A stretch of DNA of 64,000 nucleotides from CBDBJK01 sp965206395 (lineage in GTDB: Bacteria; Chloroflexota; Dehalococcoidia; Lucifugimonadales; CATOSD01). Position numbers and translations under genes: made by a program. Positions 35,385-43,915 of this stretch are shown one piece after another (positions within the stretch are counted from its first letter, which is position 1; each line of letters begins with the position of its first letter). The notes beneath the pieces are model-generated. The model had not been told where the DNA came from. It ran no database searches and saw nothing but the letters and a program-made list of their open reading frames with translations. The stretch is from positions 496,001 to 560,000 of the forward strand of contig CBDBJK010000038.1 in NCBI GenBank assembly GCA_965206395.1. The letters run 5' to 3'.

Positions 35385-35768
35385 ATGACGTCCCATATGC
35401 CAGACACACCACGCAAACGCTGGCGAGCCTCCGCCGCTGTACAGGTTCGCGCCCGCCAACTACGGCGCGAAATGACACCTGCCGAGGTTGTGCTATGGAG
35501 GCATCTCCGAGACCGCCAACTCAACGGGGCGTATTTCCGCAAGCAGCACGCTGTAGGGCGTTTCATCGTCGATTTCTTCTGCGCTATATCGAAGCTGGTC
35601 GTTGAAGTAGATGGCGACAGCCACGCTGTGCGGGCCGACTATGACGCGGCTCGGTCTCAGTGGCTCAGTGAACAGAAGAATTACCGCGTCATCCGCGTTA
35701 GCAACGATGATGTTCATTACAATATCGAAGGAGTCCTAGATACGATATCAAAGGCGTTGAGGGCGTGA
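35385..35768 (+). CDS. DUF559 protein, Vsr-like endonuclease fold
   Basis: The 127-aa protein has the family's ARQLRREMTPAEVVLWRHLRDRQLNGAYFRKQHAVGRFIVDFFC core, then LVVEVDGDSHAVRADYDAARSQWL and YRVIRVSNDDV. The Asp/Glu residues (IVDFFC, VEVDGD) match the active-site layout of Vsr-type nucleases, but biochemical roles are unproven. An alternative ATG lies at 35397. It sits alone between inverted GC-rich repeats. Confidence 0.88.
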   Translation: MTSHMPDTPRKRWRASAAVQVRARQLRREMTPAEVVLWRHLRDRQLNGAYFRKQHAVGRFIVDFFCAISKLVVEVDGDSHAVRADYDAARSQWLSEQKNYRVIRVSNDDVHYNIEGVLDTISKALRA

Positions 35769-35771
35769 CGT

Positions 35772-35866
35772 TGGCCCCCTCCCTAGCCCTCCCCCGTCGC
35801 ACAGCGAACAGGGGAGGGGACTTCGGTTTTATCTCCCCGTCCTTCCGAGGAAGGCAAGGAGATAAA
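35772..35866. repeat. Right GC-rich flank of DUF559 with adjoining hairpin
   Basis: Bases 35772-35819 are the inverted counterpart of 35344-35384. Directly after, TTTATCTCC (35828-35836) pairs with GGAGATAAA (35858-35866) around the palindrome CCTTCCGAGGAAGG (35841-35854), giving a long two-part stem. It may terminate the DUF559 transcript or be part of the repeat unit. Confidence 0.7.
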
Positions 35867-35971
35867 GCTCCTTTCCCTGCGGCAGAGGCGGATGGTTAGG
35901 ATGGGGACTACTCGTTGTGATAAACTAGCGCCGTCATTTTAGATAACGCAACATCTACACGGAGGCACGTC

Positions 35972-36724
35972 ATGAGGCTTGAGGGAAAAGTGGCTTTTGT
36001 CAGTGGAGGCGCACGCGGAATGGGCGCTGCCGAGGCGCGACTGTTCGCAAAGGAAGGGGCCAGGGTTGTTATCGGAGACGTTCTGGAAGACGAAGGGCGT
36101 AAGGTCGAGGCGGAGATTAACGAGGCGGGCGGCGAGGCAATTTTCGTCCGTCTCGACGTGACCAGCGAGTCGGAGTGGGAAAAGGCCATCGCGGCCACAG
36201 TGGCGCGCTTCGGGAAGCTCGACGTGATTGTGAACAACGCTGGCATAAGCGCACGTGGCAAGGTGGAGGACATCACAGTTGAGGACTGGGATAAGGTCAT
36301 GGACATCAATGCGAAGGGCGTTTTCCTGGGAACCAAGGCCGCGATACCTGAGATGCGCAAGGCCGGAGGCGGTTCCATCATCAACATCTCGTCACAGCTT
36401 GGACTGGTGGGCACGGACAATAGCAGCCCTCAGTACCAGGCCTCCAAGGGCGCGGTGCGACTTCTGACCAAGGCAACCGCGATACAGTACGCCAGTGAAG
36501 GAATCAGGGCTAACTCAGTGCATCCAGGGCCTATTCACACTACAATGACCGAGGCCCGCAGGCTAGACCCTGACACGCAAAAACTGATGCTTTCTCGCAT
36601 CCCGTTGGAAAGGTACGGCGAACCAGACGAAGTGGCGTATGGAGTGCTGTACCTGGCGTCCGACGAGTCGTCTTTCGTGACGGGCAGCGAGCTTGTAATC
36701 GACGGCGGCTGGACTGCGCAGTAA
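35972..36724 (+). CDS. Short-chain dehydrogenase/reductase
   Basis: This NAD(P)-dependent oxidoreductase of 250 aa has the cofactor motif SGGARGMGAAEARLF (residues ~11-25), NNAG (near 88), the catalytic Ser, Tyr and Lys in INISSQ and YQASKGA (near 140-160), and a C-terminal FVTGSELVIDGGWTAQ. An acidic residue after the second strand (IGDVLEDEG) suggests NAD preference. It resembles FabG-like and hydroxysteroid-type enzymes; the substrate is not evident. A GGAGG site precedes the ATG. Confidence 0.93.
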   Translation: MRLEGKVAFVSGGARGMGAAEARLFAKEGARVVIGDVLEDEGRKVEAEINEAGGEAIFVRLDVTSESEWEKAIAATVARFGKLDVIVNNAGISARGKVEDITVEDWDKVMDINAKGVFLGTKAAIPEMRKAGGGSIINISSQLGLVGTDNSSPQYQASKGAVRLLTKATAIQYASEGIRANSVHPGPIHTTMTEARRLDPDTQKLMLSRIPLERYGEPDEVAYGVLYLASDESSFVTGSELVIDGGWTAQ

Positions 36725-36821
36725 GCAATCAGGAGGTTGGAATAGATACGGCATACGATTCTTGCTGCCAGCGCGTGACCTCACCCCCGCGCCAACTAGG
36801 GCTTGATATAGGTCCACAGCG

Positions 36822-36848
36822 CCCCCTCTCCGTGAACGGAGAGGGGGG
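36822..36848. repeat. Perfect CCCCCTCTCCG hairpin after the SDR gene
   Basis: CCCCCTCTCCG pairs with CGGAGAGGGGG around a short TGAA loop. It belongs to the same C-rich/G-rich hairpin class seen at 35344, 35772 and 41209. It could help end the SDR transcript, but no U-tract follows. Confidence 0.55.
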
Positions 36849-36875
36849 ACGTAGGTGAAATCAGAACACGGGCGC

Positions 36876-36915
36876 AAATAAAAAAGAGCCTCACTACTAT
36901 TGAGTAATGAGGCTC
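36876..36915 (-). terminator. Intrinsic terminator of rnpB
   Basis: On the minus strand GAGCCTCA (36915-36908) pairs with TGAGGCTC (36893-36886) and is followed by a run of six Ts (36885-36880). It lies directly after the RNase P RNA 3' end. Confidence 0.9.
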
Positions 36916-36917
36916 GA

Positions 36918-37292
36918 TAGCCAAGGCAGCCTGTAAGCCGAGTTCTGTATCCCGACGTGTCGGGACGGCGACCATCCATCTAGCCCTGCCGTTACCGACA
37001 GGATCATGCGGCCAACCCGGGGAATGGGTCGGGTAACCCTTAACTCCCTCTATTAGGCCTTGCTTCGGATGGGGTTTGCCTGGCCTCTGATGTTACCACC
37101 AGAGCGGTGAGCTCTTACCTCGCCTTTTCACCCTTACCCCGATGAATCGGGGCGGTATGTTTCTGTGGCACTTTCCGTCGGGTCACCCCGCCCCGCCGTT
37201 AGCGGGCATCCTTACCCTACGAAGCTCGGACTTTCCTCCCTCACATGGCGTTAAACGCCACGGACGGCGGTCGCCCGGCTGCCTTGAGCTAT
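36918..37292 (-). ncRNA. rnpB: RNase P RNA, bacterial type A
   Basis: This is the catalytic RNA of RNase P, which matures tRNA 5' ends. On the minus strand the 5' GCTCAAGGCAGCC pairs with the 3' GGCTGCCTTGGC to form P1. The conserved GGAGGAAAGTCCGAGCTTCG, the GAAACATACCGCC region, the P8-P9 region GTAAGGGTGAAAAGG and the 3' ACAGAACTCGGCTTACAGG are all readable. Ends are placed to within a few bases. A TACAAT -10 candidate lies just upstream (37304-37299). Confidence 0.95.
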
Positions 37293-37298
37293 ATATTT

Positions 37299-37304
37299 AT
37301 TGTA
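37299..37304 (-). promoter_or_regulatory. Candidate -10 element of rnpB
   Basis: TACAAT on the minus strand lies about 8-10 bases upstream of the inferred RNA 5' end. No strong -35 hexamer is found at the expected spacing, so only the -10 is reported. Confidence 0.45.
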
Positions 37305-37320
37305 GCACCGTTCAAGCAAA

Positions 37321-38664
37321 TTAGACGGCTAGCTCGACAACGTCATCCTTGACCACGATTCGCGCGATGTGTTCGCTCAGGAAACTCTGCTGCAAAACGA
37401 TGTCCAGCGAGTCCCAGTTTTCCAGGGTCCTCGTCACGTCAACCGGACGCTCGGCGTTTGCGGCCCCTCTTCGGACGTTGTCCAGGTCATCGAGGTATTC
37501 GCCCAGAACATCGATGGTCAACTCCGCTCTGGCAGTGCGCCTCATACCCTGAAGGAAGCGACGCTCGGCGTTCTTCACGCGAGCGTCCCAAATATCCCTG
37601 GTTTCGTTTTTTTGAGCTTCTGACGCGCTATCGCTATCAAGCGAGTCAACAGACCTGACCTGTAACGCGTACTTGAGCTGACCCAATACCGCGCCCTCCA
37701 ATCGAGAGGCGCGCCATGTGTGGTATTCGCACAAGCCCTGGTTGTTTCTCGACTGGCACTGGTAGTAGCGGTAAACCCCTCGCGACCGCCTGCCGTCCTT
37801 TTTCTTCCACGATTGCCGCCGCGTGACTCCCATCATCTTGTTGTCGCAGTAGCCGCAAAATACGAGACCAGACAACATGAACGGCTCCGCGTTTACTACC
37901 CTGCCTCTGGGTCGTCTAGCGCTGCTCGCGTCCTGAGCAGCCCGGAACACGTCAGGCGGGATTATGGCCTCATGGCTCTTGGGCAAGCGAAGTCCGAAGC
38001 GCGTGTATGTCCCCATGTATGCGGAGTTTCTGAGGATGTCGCGTATCGTCACCATGTTCCACTTGCCGCCGCGACGGGTGGGAATTTCGCGCTCGTTGAG
38101 GTGTTGAGCAATCAGGCGCAGCCCGATTTCGTCTTTAGTGTAGAGCTTGTAGATTAGCTCGATTATGGGAGCTTCTTCATGTACGACTCCGAGCGTACCC
38201 TCCGCGCCGATGCGATAGCCGAAAGGCGGCTTTCCTAGCCCTCGTCCTTGCAGCGCCCTGTTGCGCATTGATTCCTTGATGCGTTCGCTACGGGTGCGCG
38301 AAACGCCCTTGATTCCCAAGGATTGGAAGCTGTTTTGCAAGGGGTCTGGAAAGTCATCGTCGTCGCAGATGACCTTCGCGCCGATTCCTTCAAACTCAAC
38401 CATTGACCGGGCAACCGATTCCAGGTCGCTTCCGATATGACTGGCGTCCGGTATCACGACGAGGAAGTTGCTGCCAGACTCTCGCATGTACTCGATCAGC
38501 GCTCGATATTGAGTGAACCTATCGATACCCTCGTCGTCATTGATATCTGCGAAGGTCTTTATGGGCTGATGCAGGTTGCGGTCGCAGTAGTCCAGGAAAG
38601 CCTCCTCGAACGCCTGCAAATACTCTTGCCCGCTATTGGTTTGAAAATATGCTATCGCGCGCAT
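37321..38664 (-). CDS. Large serine recombinase-family protein with replaced catalytic residues
   Basis: The 447-aa protein starts at ATG 38664, 7 bp after the zinc-ribbon gene; an upstream extension would overlap that gene. Domains: resolvase-like (1-150), Recombinase (~165-260, GKPPFGYRIG and IPTRRGGKWNMVTIRDILRNSAYMGTY), zinc ribbon (~290-345, CGYC then CQSRNNQGLCEYH), then a coiled-coil tail. The N-terminus aligns residue for residue with small resolvases. At the Arg8 and Ser10 positions it has Gln and Asn (AYFQTNSGQ), and the DRLxR motif reads DASHI. It is therefore probably unable to cleave DNA. It is co-directional with rnpB. Confidence 0.85.
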   Translation of the reverse strand: MRAIAYFQTNSGQEYLQAFEEAFLDYCDRNLHQPIKTFADINDDEGIDRFTQYRALIEYMRESGSNFLVVIPDASHIGSDLESVARSMVEFEGIGAKVICDDDDFPDPLQNSFQSLGIKGVSRTRSERIKESMRNRALQGRGLGKPPFGYRIGAEGTLGVVHEEAPIIELIYKLYTKDEIGLRLIAQHLNEREIPTRRGGKWNMVTIRDILRNSAYMGTYTRFGLRLPKSHEAIIPPDVFRAAQDASSARRPRGRVVNAEPFMLSGLVFCGYCDNKMMGVTRRQSWKKKDGRRSRGVYRYYQCQSRNNQGLCEYHTWRASRLEGAVLGQLKYALQVRSVDSLDSDSASEAQKNETRDIWDARVKNAERRFLQGMRRTARAELTIDVLGEYLDDLDNVRRGAANAERPVDVTRTLENWDSLDIVLQQSFLSEHIARIVVKDDVVELAV

Positions 38665-38671
38665 TTTAACG

Positions 38672-39373
38672 CTAAACCACGTAGAGTATGCGGTGGCAGC
38701 TGTTGCACTGGACGATTCCCTGGGCGGCCTTGGCCCGCTGAACCTCCACCGTCGGAAGGGTGATGCGGCATCCCTGGCACATCGACCTTTCGACCTTGGC
38801 GACAGCCTGACCGCCACGGCTCTTTAGCAGCGTCTCGTAGACAGAGAGTGCGACGGGGGGTATCTGTGGGGTCATATCGGTGCGGGCCTTATGCAGTACC
38901 TCTAACTCGGCGGCCAGTTGTTCCTCTGCTTTCAACAACTCAGGGTATTCAGCGCTGCGTTCAGTTTCTAACTGAACCAACTGCTCGCGAGTCTGGTCGT
39001 GGGCGGTCTGAAGGTCTTCGATTTCTACCATCTGCTCCAGCAGTTTGTCCTCTTCCTCACCTAGCTGCCCTCGAATAAAAACCCGTTCTTCTTCGATGGC
39101 TGACAGTTCGCGTGGATTGGTGACAGCGCCTCCATACAGCCGTCCTTCAATAGCCTTCTGCTTTTCGTCCAACTGCTGGATGGCAGACTCGCTTTTACTT
39201 CGCATCGACAGCCGCTCTGCTAGTTGGGACTCTAACTGTTCCAGCCTCTTTTTGGCAGACACAAGGGCAGAATCGTCTGCGAGTTTGGCGCGCACCTCCA
39301 CCAGGGAGTTTTCACTGGTGGACAACTCCCAGTCAAGCTCTTGGAGGTCATATAGCTGCTTGATCGAAACCAT
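38672..39373 (-). CDS. Coiled-coil protein with C4 zinc ribbon (PF02591-type)
   Basis: The 233-aa protein is a long coiled coil (about residues 10-175, rich in Glu, Leu, Gln) followed by a zinc ribbon with CQGC and CNSC near residues 200-225. This layout is the widespread bacterial family once called DUF164, of unclear function. It starts at ATG 39373 and is followed after 7 bp by the recombinase-like gene, so the pair is probably one operon. Confidence 0.88.
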   Translation of the reverse strand: MVSIKQLYDLQELDWELSTSENSLVEVRAKLADDSALVSAKKRLEQLESQLAERLSMRSKSESAIQQLDEKQKAIEGRLYGGAVTNPRELSAIEEERVFIRGQLGEEEDKLLEQMVEIEDLQTAHDQTREQLVQLETERSAEYPELLKAEEQLAAELEVLHKARTDMTPQIPPVALSVYETLLKSRGGQAVAKVERSMCQGCRITLPTVEVQRAKAAQGIVQCNSCHRILYVV

Positions 39374-39629
39374 AATTTTGCTTTCACCAACTGTAACGAA
39401 TACGTATTGTAAACGAAATCATACCCTGAGTCATAGTCAAACTGAATTGTTATGTTAGAGTGTTCTTGACCCGCCTTCTAAACCCTTTTGAATTTCATTG
39501 GAAGCTTTGGAATCCAACATTCAGGCACGCCGCGTTTGCATGGCTACTATTGGTGGTTTGATGTAAGATTAATGAGTGCCACGTAAAACGTAAGATCGTA
39601 TTGGAGTTCTCCGATTAGGGCCGCCCGAA

Positions 39630-41072
39630 ATGACTTCAAACCCGCCTGGAATCACACGACCGAAGACAAAGATAGTTTGCACGCTAGGCCCTTCAACCGA
39701 GTCTAAAGAGACTATTCGTGCGCTGATTGAAAGCGGGATGAGCGTTGCGCGGCTCAACCTGTCGCATGGAAGCATGGACACGCACGTCAGCGCAATCGAG
39801 ATGGTGCGCTCCGTGTCCGAGGAGCTAGGCATACCAGTCGGCGTGATGGTTGACGTTCCGGGCGCAAAGTACCGGACCGGCCCTCTCGCGCCCGGAGTGG
39901 TTGACCTTGTCTCCGGCGATGAGCTTACCCTCACTAGCAGGGATGTGGTAGGCACTCAGCGGCTTGTCGGAGTAGCGCCGCCGGGAATTCACAGGGACGC
40001 AGAGGCGGGACATCCGATACTCGTCGACGACGGGTTTATCGAGCTTCGCGTTATCAGCATCCAGAGTCGTGACGTGCGCTGTGAGGTAATTGTCGGTGGC
40101 AGGCTGACTGAACGGCGTGGTGTGGCTACGCCGGGCAAGTCGCCTTCCCAGAAGTTTCCTGACGAGACCGCGATAGCCGCCCTCAAATTCGCCGCAGACT
40201 ATCAGGCAGACTTTGTTGCGCTTTCCACCGTAACCACAGAGCGCGACATCCGCAGCGCAAGAAAGATTCTCGAAAAGCATGGCCTGGATGCCCAGATCAT
40301 ATCCAAGATAGAGCGCGCCGAGGCACTGGATAATTGCGACGCCATAATCGAGGCCAGTGACGCCATTATGGTTGCGCGCGGCGATATGGGCGTTGAGATT
40401 CCCCTTGCGCGGGTTCCAGTGGTTCAGAAAGACCTCATTGCGAGGTGCAATGCCGCCGGAAAGCCCGTGATAACCGCCACGCAAATGCTGGAGTCTATGG
40501 TCAAGTTGCCTGTGCCGACCAGGGCCGAGGTAACCGACGTAGCCAACGCCGTCTTCGATGGCACCGACGCCGTAATGCTTTCGGGAGAAACTTCGGTGGG
40601 TCAATACCCGGTCCATGCCGTCAAATTGATGGCGCAGGTAGCTATTGAGGCGGAGGCCGCGCTGCCCTACGAGGCTATGATTCTGGATAGGGCCAGGTAC
40701 GTTCAACAGCAGACAGATGATGCCATAAGCTACAACGCCTGCCGTACGGCTTTTCGGCTAGAAGCGGGCCTCATCGTCGCCTTCACGGAATCGGGCGGCA
40801 CAGCGGGAAGAGTTTCCAAGTACCGGCCTCTTCAGCATATACTGGCACTGACGCCGCACGAGCGCATGCAACGGCGCTTGACGCTTCGCTGGGGTGTCAC
40901 TCCGGTCATAGTGAATGGCCCGGAAACTGTAGATGATCTCTTTGTCAGGGGCGAGGAGCAGGCAGTTCAGGTAGGCGGTGTGGAGCCTGGGAGCCAGATA
41001 GTGCTGGTTGCGGGACTTCCCATAGGGGTTCCCGGCGGCACGAATCTGCTCAGGGTTATGACTATTCCTTAG
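39630..41072 (+). CDS. pyk: Pyruvate kinase, Lys-type (K+-independent signature)
   Basis: This enzyme converts phosphoenolpyruvate and ADP to pyruvate and ATP. The 480-aa protein has KIVCTLGPSTES and RLNLSHGS at the N-terminus, catalytic Lys and Glu in SKIERAEAL, ARGDMGVEIPL, the ITATQMLESM signature, and GTDAVMLSGETSVGQYP. The segment corresponding to LDTKGPEIRTG of K+-dependent enzymes reads VDVPGAKYRTG, with Lys at the Glu117 position (rabbit numbering), a change linked to K+ independence in characterised enzymes. The B domain and C-terminal domain are present. Confidence 0.94.
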   Translation: MTSNPPGITRPKTKIVCTLGPSTESKETIRALIESGMSVARLNLSHGSMDTHVSAIEMVRSVSEELGIPVGVMVDVPGAKYRTGPLAPGVVDLVSGDELTLTSRDVVGTQRLVGVAPPGIHRDAEAGHPILVDDGFIELRVISIQSRDVRCEVIVGGRLTERRGVATPGKSPSQKFPDETAIAALKFAADYQADFVALSTVTTERDIRSARKILEKHGLDAQIISKIERAEALDNCDAIIEASDAIMVARGDMGVEIPLARVPVVQKDLIARCNAAGKPVITATQMLESMVKLPVPTRAEVTDVANAVFDGTDAVMLSGETSVGQYPVHAVKLMAQVAIEAEAALPYEAMILDRARYVQQQTDDAISYNACRTAFRLEAGLIVAFTESGGTAGRVSKYRPLQHILALTPHERMQRRLTLRWGVTPVIVNGPETVDDLFVRGEEQAVQVGGVEPGSQIVLVAGLPIGVPGGTNLLRVMTIP

Positions 41073-41381
41073 ATAACTCATCGAACTCTTGTTTGGTCTG
41101 TAGCTATGTTTGATTAGACAAGGCATGGTCGTCGAGAGTAAAATTAGCGCTGAGCTACCGAATTTTGCATTGAATGCCAGTATTCAAACCTAATAATCGG
41201 CTAAAGTCTCACCCTCATCCCTCCGCAGAGGCGGTCCGTAGAGACGGACTCCGACCTGATCTATTCAAGGAGTCGGACAACCTTCCCCCGTCAAGGGGGA
41301 AGGGGTTAGCTTCCTCTCCCTTGACGGGAGAGTCCTTCCGAGGAAGGAGAGGTGAGGGTGTCTTGCGCGGGAGAACCAGAA
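41073..41381. other. Intergenic region with hairpin repeat cluster before cysS
   Basis: No gene is supported in these 309 bp. Bases 41209-41360 form a repeat cluster: outer CACCCTCA/TGAGGGTG arms, a CCTTCCCCC/GGGGGAAGG hairpin, a CTCTCCC/GGGAGAG hairpin and the palindrome CCTTCCGAGGAAGG at 41334-41347. The cluster reaches to within ~20 bp of the cysS start, so it lies in or just before the cysS leader. No clear promoter was found. Confidence 0.6.
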
Positions 41382-43568
41382 GTGATAAGGCTCTATAACA
41401 CTCTAACCAAACAGCTAGAGCAGGTGCAACCGATAGACCCGGACATCGTGAAGATGTACACCTGCGGCCCCACGGTCTACCGCGATGCTCACATCGGGAA
41501 TCTCAGGTCATACCTGATGGCCGACTGGATTCGCCGTGCGCTCGAAACTCAGGGTTTGACCGTAACGCACGTCAAGAACATCACTGACGTGGGGCACATG
41601 CGCCAGGAGGTGCTGGAACAGGGCGGGGACAAGGTTATCGCCGCCGCTATCGCGGAAGGCAAAACACCTGCCGAGATCGCCCAGTTTTACACCGAACGCT
41701 TCCTTGGTGATGAGCAGAAGTTAAATATCATTCCCGCCAAGTATTTCCCAAAGGCGACAGACCACGTGCAGGAAATGCTCGAAATAGTCGAGCGCCTCGT
41801 TGAAAATGGCTACGCCTACGAAGTAGAGGGCAACGTCTACTTCGGGGTTTCCAGCTTCGCCGACTATGGGAAACTTTCTGGTAATATCCAGGAGGCCGAG
41901 CTTCTCGAAGCGGTGCGTGTCGAGGCCGACCCTCTCAAGCGCGATCCGCGTGACTTTACCCTCTGGAAGCTGGCGGAGCCCGGAAGAGACCTGAAGTGGC
42001 CCAGCATATGGGGAGACGGCTTTCCGGGCTGGCATATCGAGTGTTCCGCTATGTCCATAAAGTATCTGGGAAAAAGGTTCGACATCCACACCGGCGGGGT
42101 AGACAACATCTTTCCCCATCACGAGGGAGAAATCGCCCAAAGCGAAGGCTTCACTGGAGAGCCGGTGGTAAACTCCTGGGTGCACGGCCAACACCTTCTG
42201 GCCGACGGCGTCAAGATGTCAAAGTCAGCCGGGAACTCCTTCATCCTCTCTGACATCGAGGCTCAGGGCATTGATCCGCTGGCTTTCCGATACCTTTGCC
42301 TGACGACGAGATACAAGACAAGGCTCAACTTCACATTCACCGCGCTCAAGGCGGCCCAAAGCGGATTACATCGTCTCAGGAACCGGGTATGGGAGTGGAA
42401 CGCGCTTCCCTCGCTTTCGCAGGAAAATGGCGCTGCCGTCGAGGAGTGGCAGGGTCGCTTTCTGGATAAGGTGAACGATAACCTGGACATGCCCGGCTCT
42501 CTCGCCCTGACGTGGGAGCTGGTGCAGTCCGAATTGCCTGCCCAATCGAAACTGCAAATACTTCGCGAATACGATCACGTGCTTGGCCTTGGACTGGATG
42601 AAACAGTCGCGGCCTATGCCGTTTCTGATGACACTAAGGCGTTAGTAGAAAAACGTTCTCGCCTGCGCCAGGATGAAAATTACCAGGAGGCAGATGCCAT
42701 TCGAGACTCCCTCGACCAGTCGGGTTACGTCGTAGAAGACACCCGTTCCGGGACGAGGGTGCGCCCCAAGACGCCCTGGGAGCTGCGACAAGATGAGTGG
42801 CATAGCATCTCGTCCTCTGCCGAAGTACCTTCACTGCTGGACGAGGACGATGACGGCGATATTACCATTGGAATCGTGGCCTGCAACTACAAAGATGACG
42901 TGATGCGTTGCCTTCGCAGCGCCCTCGATTGGGTGGGCGAACGCCGCGCGGACGTGGTTGTGGTTGACAATGGCTCTACCGATGGCACGAGCGAATGGTT
43001 GGCGGCGGCGGCATCTTCTGACTCCCGAATCCGGGTCATTCACACAGACCACGTCTTAGGAGATGGCGCGGCAAAGAACATCGTGCTCAAGCAAAGCAGG
43101 GGCAAGACCGTCGTCATGCTAGATACCAGCGTAGAGATAGTAGGCGACATTTTCGGCCCAATAGACGACATGCTGGCCGACAACACTGTTGGAGTCGCTG
43201 GCCCCTTCGGACTCCGAACCGACGATCTTCACCACTTCCACGACGGTGAGGGAGAGACCGGGGACATGGACGCTATGCAGGCCTACTGCTTTGCCTTCAG
43301 GCGTGAGAGTCTGGCCCGGGTCGGCCTGATGCGAGAGAGCTTCCGCTTCTATCGTAACCTGGACATAGACTATAGCTTCCACTTCAAGGGGAAGGGCTAC
43401 AGAGTAGTGGCAGACTCCAGCATTCCGGTAACGCTGCACGAGCATCGCGTTTGGAGCGAGCTTGCCGAGGCCGAGCGCGACGAGCTTAGCCGTAAGAACT
43501 ACCGTCGATTTCTCGACAAATGGGGAGAGCGACCGGAGCTTCTGGTCAGTAATCAGAACAAGGCGTAG
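41382..43568 (+). CDS. cysS: Cysteinyl-tRNA synthetase fused to a family-2 glycosyltransferase
   Basis: Residues 1 to ~475 are a complete class I CysRS: zinc Cys28 in CGPT, HIGN (37-40) for HIGH, KMSKS (278-282), the zinc ligands in WHIECSAM and HHEGE, the DALR-like region and the anticodon-binding end with PKTPWELRQDEW. An acidic linker (~480-490) leads into a GT-A glycosyltransferase domain (~490-715) with IGIVACNYKDDVMRCLRSAL, VVVDNGSTDGTSEW, a LDTS at the DxD-like position and AYCFAFRRESLARVGLM. I start at GTG 41382, which yields the standard IRLYNTLT N-terminus; the frame extends upstream into a repeat. There is no stop between the domains. Confidence 0.93.
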   Translation: MIRLYNTLTKQLEQVQPIDPDIVKMYTCGPTVYRDAHIGNLRSYLMADWIRRALETQGLTVTHVKNITDVGHMRQEVLEQGGDKVIAAAIAEGKTPAEIAQFYTERFLGDEQKLNIIPAKYFPKATDHVQEMLEIVERLVENGYAYEVEGNVYFGVSSFADYGKLSGNIQEAELLEAVRVEADPLKRDPRDFTLWKLAEPGRDLKWPSIWGDGFPGWHIECSAMSIKYLGKRFDIHTGGVDNIFPHHEGEIAQSEGFTGEPVVNSWVHGQHLLADGVKMSKSAGNSFILSDIEAQGIDPLAFRYLCLTTRYKTRLNFTFTALKAAQSGLHRLRNRVWEWNALPSLSQENGAAVEEWQGRFLDKVNDNLDMPGSLALTWELVQSELPAQSKLQILREYDHVLGLGLDETVAAYAVSDDTKALVEKRSRLRQDENYQEADAIRDSLDQSGYVVEDTRSGTRVRPKTPWELRQDEWHSISSSAEVPSLLDEDDDGDITIGIVACNYKDDVMRCLRSALDWVGERRADVVVVDNGSTDGTSEWLAAAASSDSRIRVIHTDHVLGDGAAKNIVLKQSRGKTVVMLDTSVEIVGDIFGPIDDMLADNTVGVAGPFGLRTDDLHHFHDGEGETGDMDAMQAYCFAFRRESLARVGLMRESFRFYRNLDIDYSFHFKGKGYRVVADSSIPVTLHEHRVWSELAEAERDELSRKNYRRFLDKWGERPELLVSNQNKA

Positions 43569-43663
43569 CTCTTAAAACGAAAATCGAAAATTACCAACTG
43601 CTAAGAAGGTAATTCTTTGATGCGTTAAGCTCGGACAAAAGACATTTAACGAAGGGGCGCATT

Positions 43664-43915
43664 TTGAGCAAGAATTTGAAGGGTGTAAAGGTCACGCTAT
43701 CGAACATTCCCACCGATCTATGGGAGCGTTGCAAAGCGGAAGCTGCTCGCGCCGGAATGAGCGCTAATGACTGGGTGACGGAGGCTCTGGCCGAGAAGCT
43801 GGAGAACGCCATCGATATTCGAGAAGGGGTGGATGCCCTTGATGAACCTGGCGAGGATATTCCCTGGGAGGTCGTAAAAGAAGGGATAGAAGCTTCAGCG
43901 CACAGTAGTGTATAG
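43664..43915 (+). CDS. Ribbon-helix-helix-type antitoxin
   Basis: The 83-aa protein starts at TTG (SKNLKGVKVTLSNIPTDLWERCKAEAARAGMS), looks like a ribbon-helix-helix DNA-binding segment with an acidic C-terminal half, and overlaps the downstream RelE/ParE-like gene by 8 bp. That layout is a typical antitoxin-toxin operon, with the antitoxin expected to repress it. Confidence 0.75.
   Translation: MSKNLKGVKVTLSNIPTDLWERCKAEAARAGMSANDWVTEALAEKLENAIDIREGVDALDEPGEDIPWEVVKEGIEASAHSSV

Noticed and set aside
35300..35566. A minus-strand frame containing LTLPRPNRGGD-like sequence
   Set aside because: It is a translation of the GC-rich repeat and the antisense of DUF559, a frequent misannotation.
41209..41360. 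CRISPR-like repeats
   Set aside because: The repeated parts are inverted hairpin arms of differing sequence, not regularly spaced direct repeats, and no cas genes are present.
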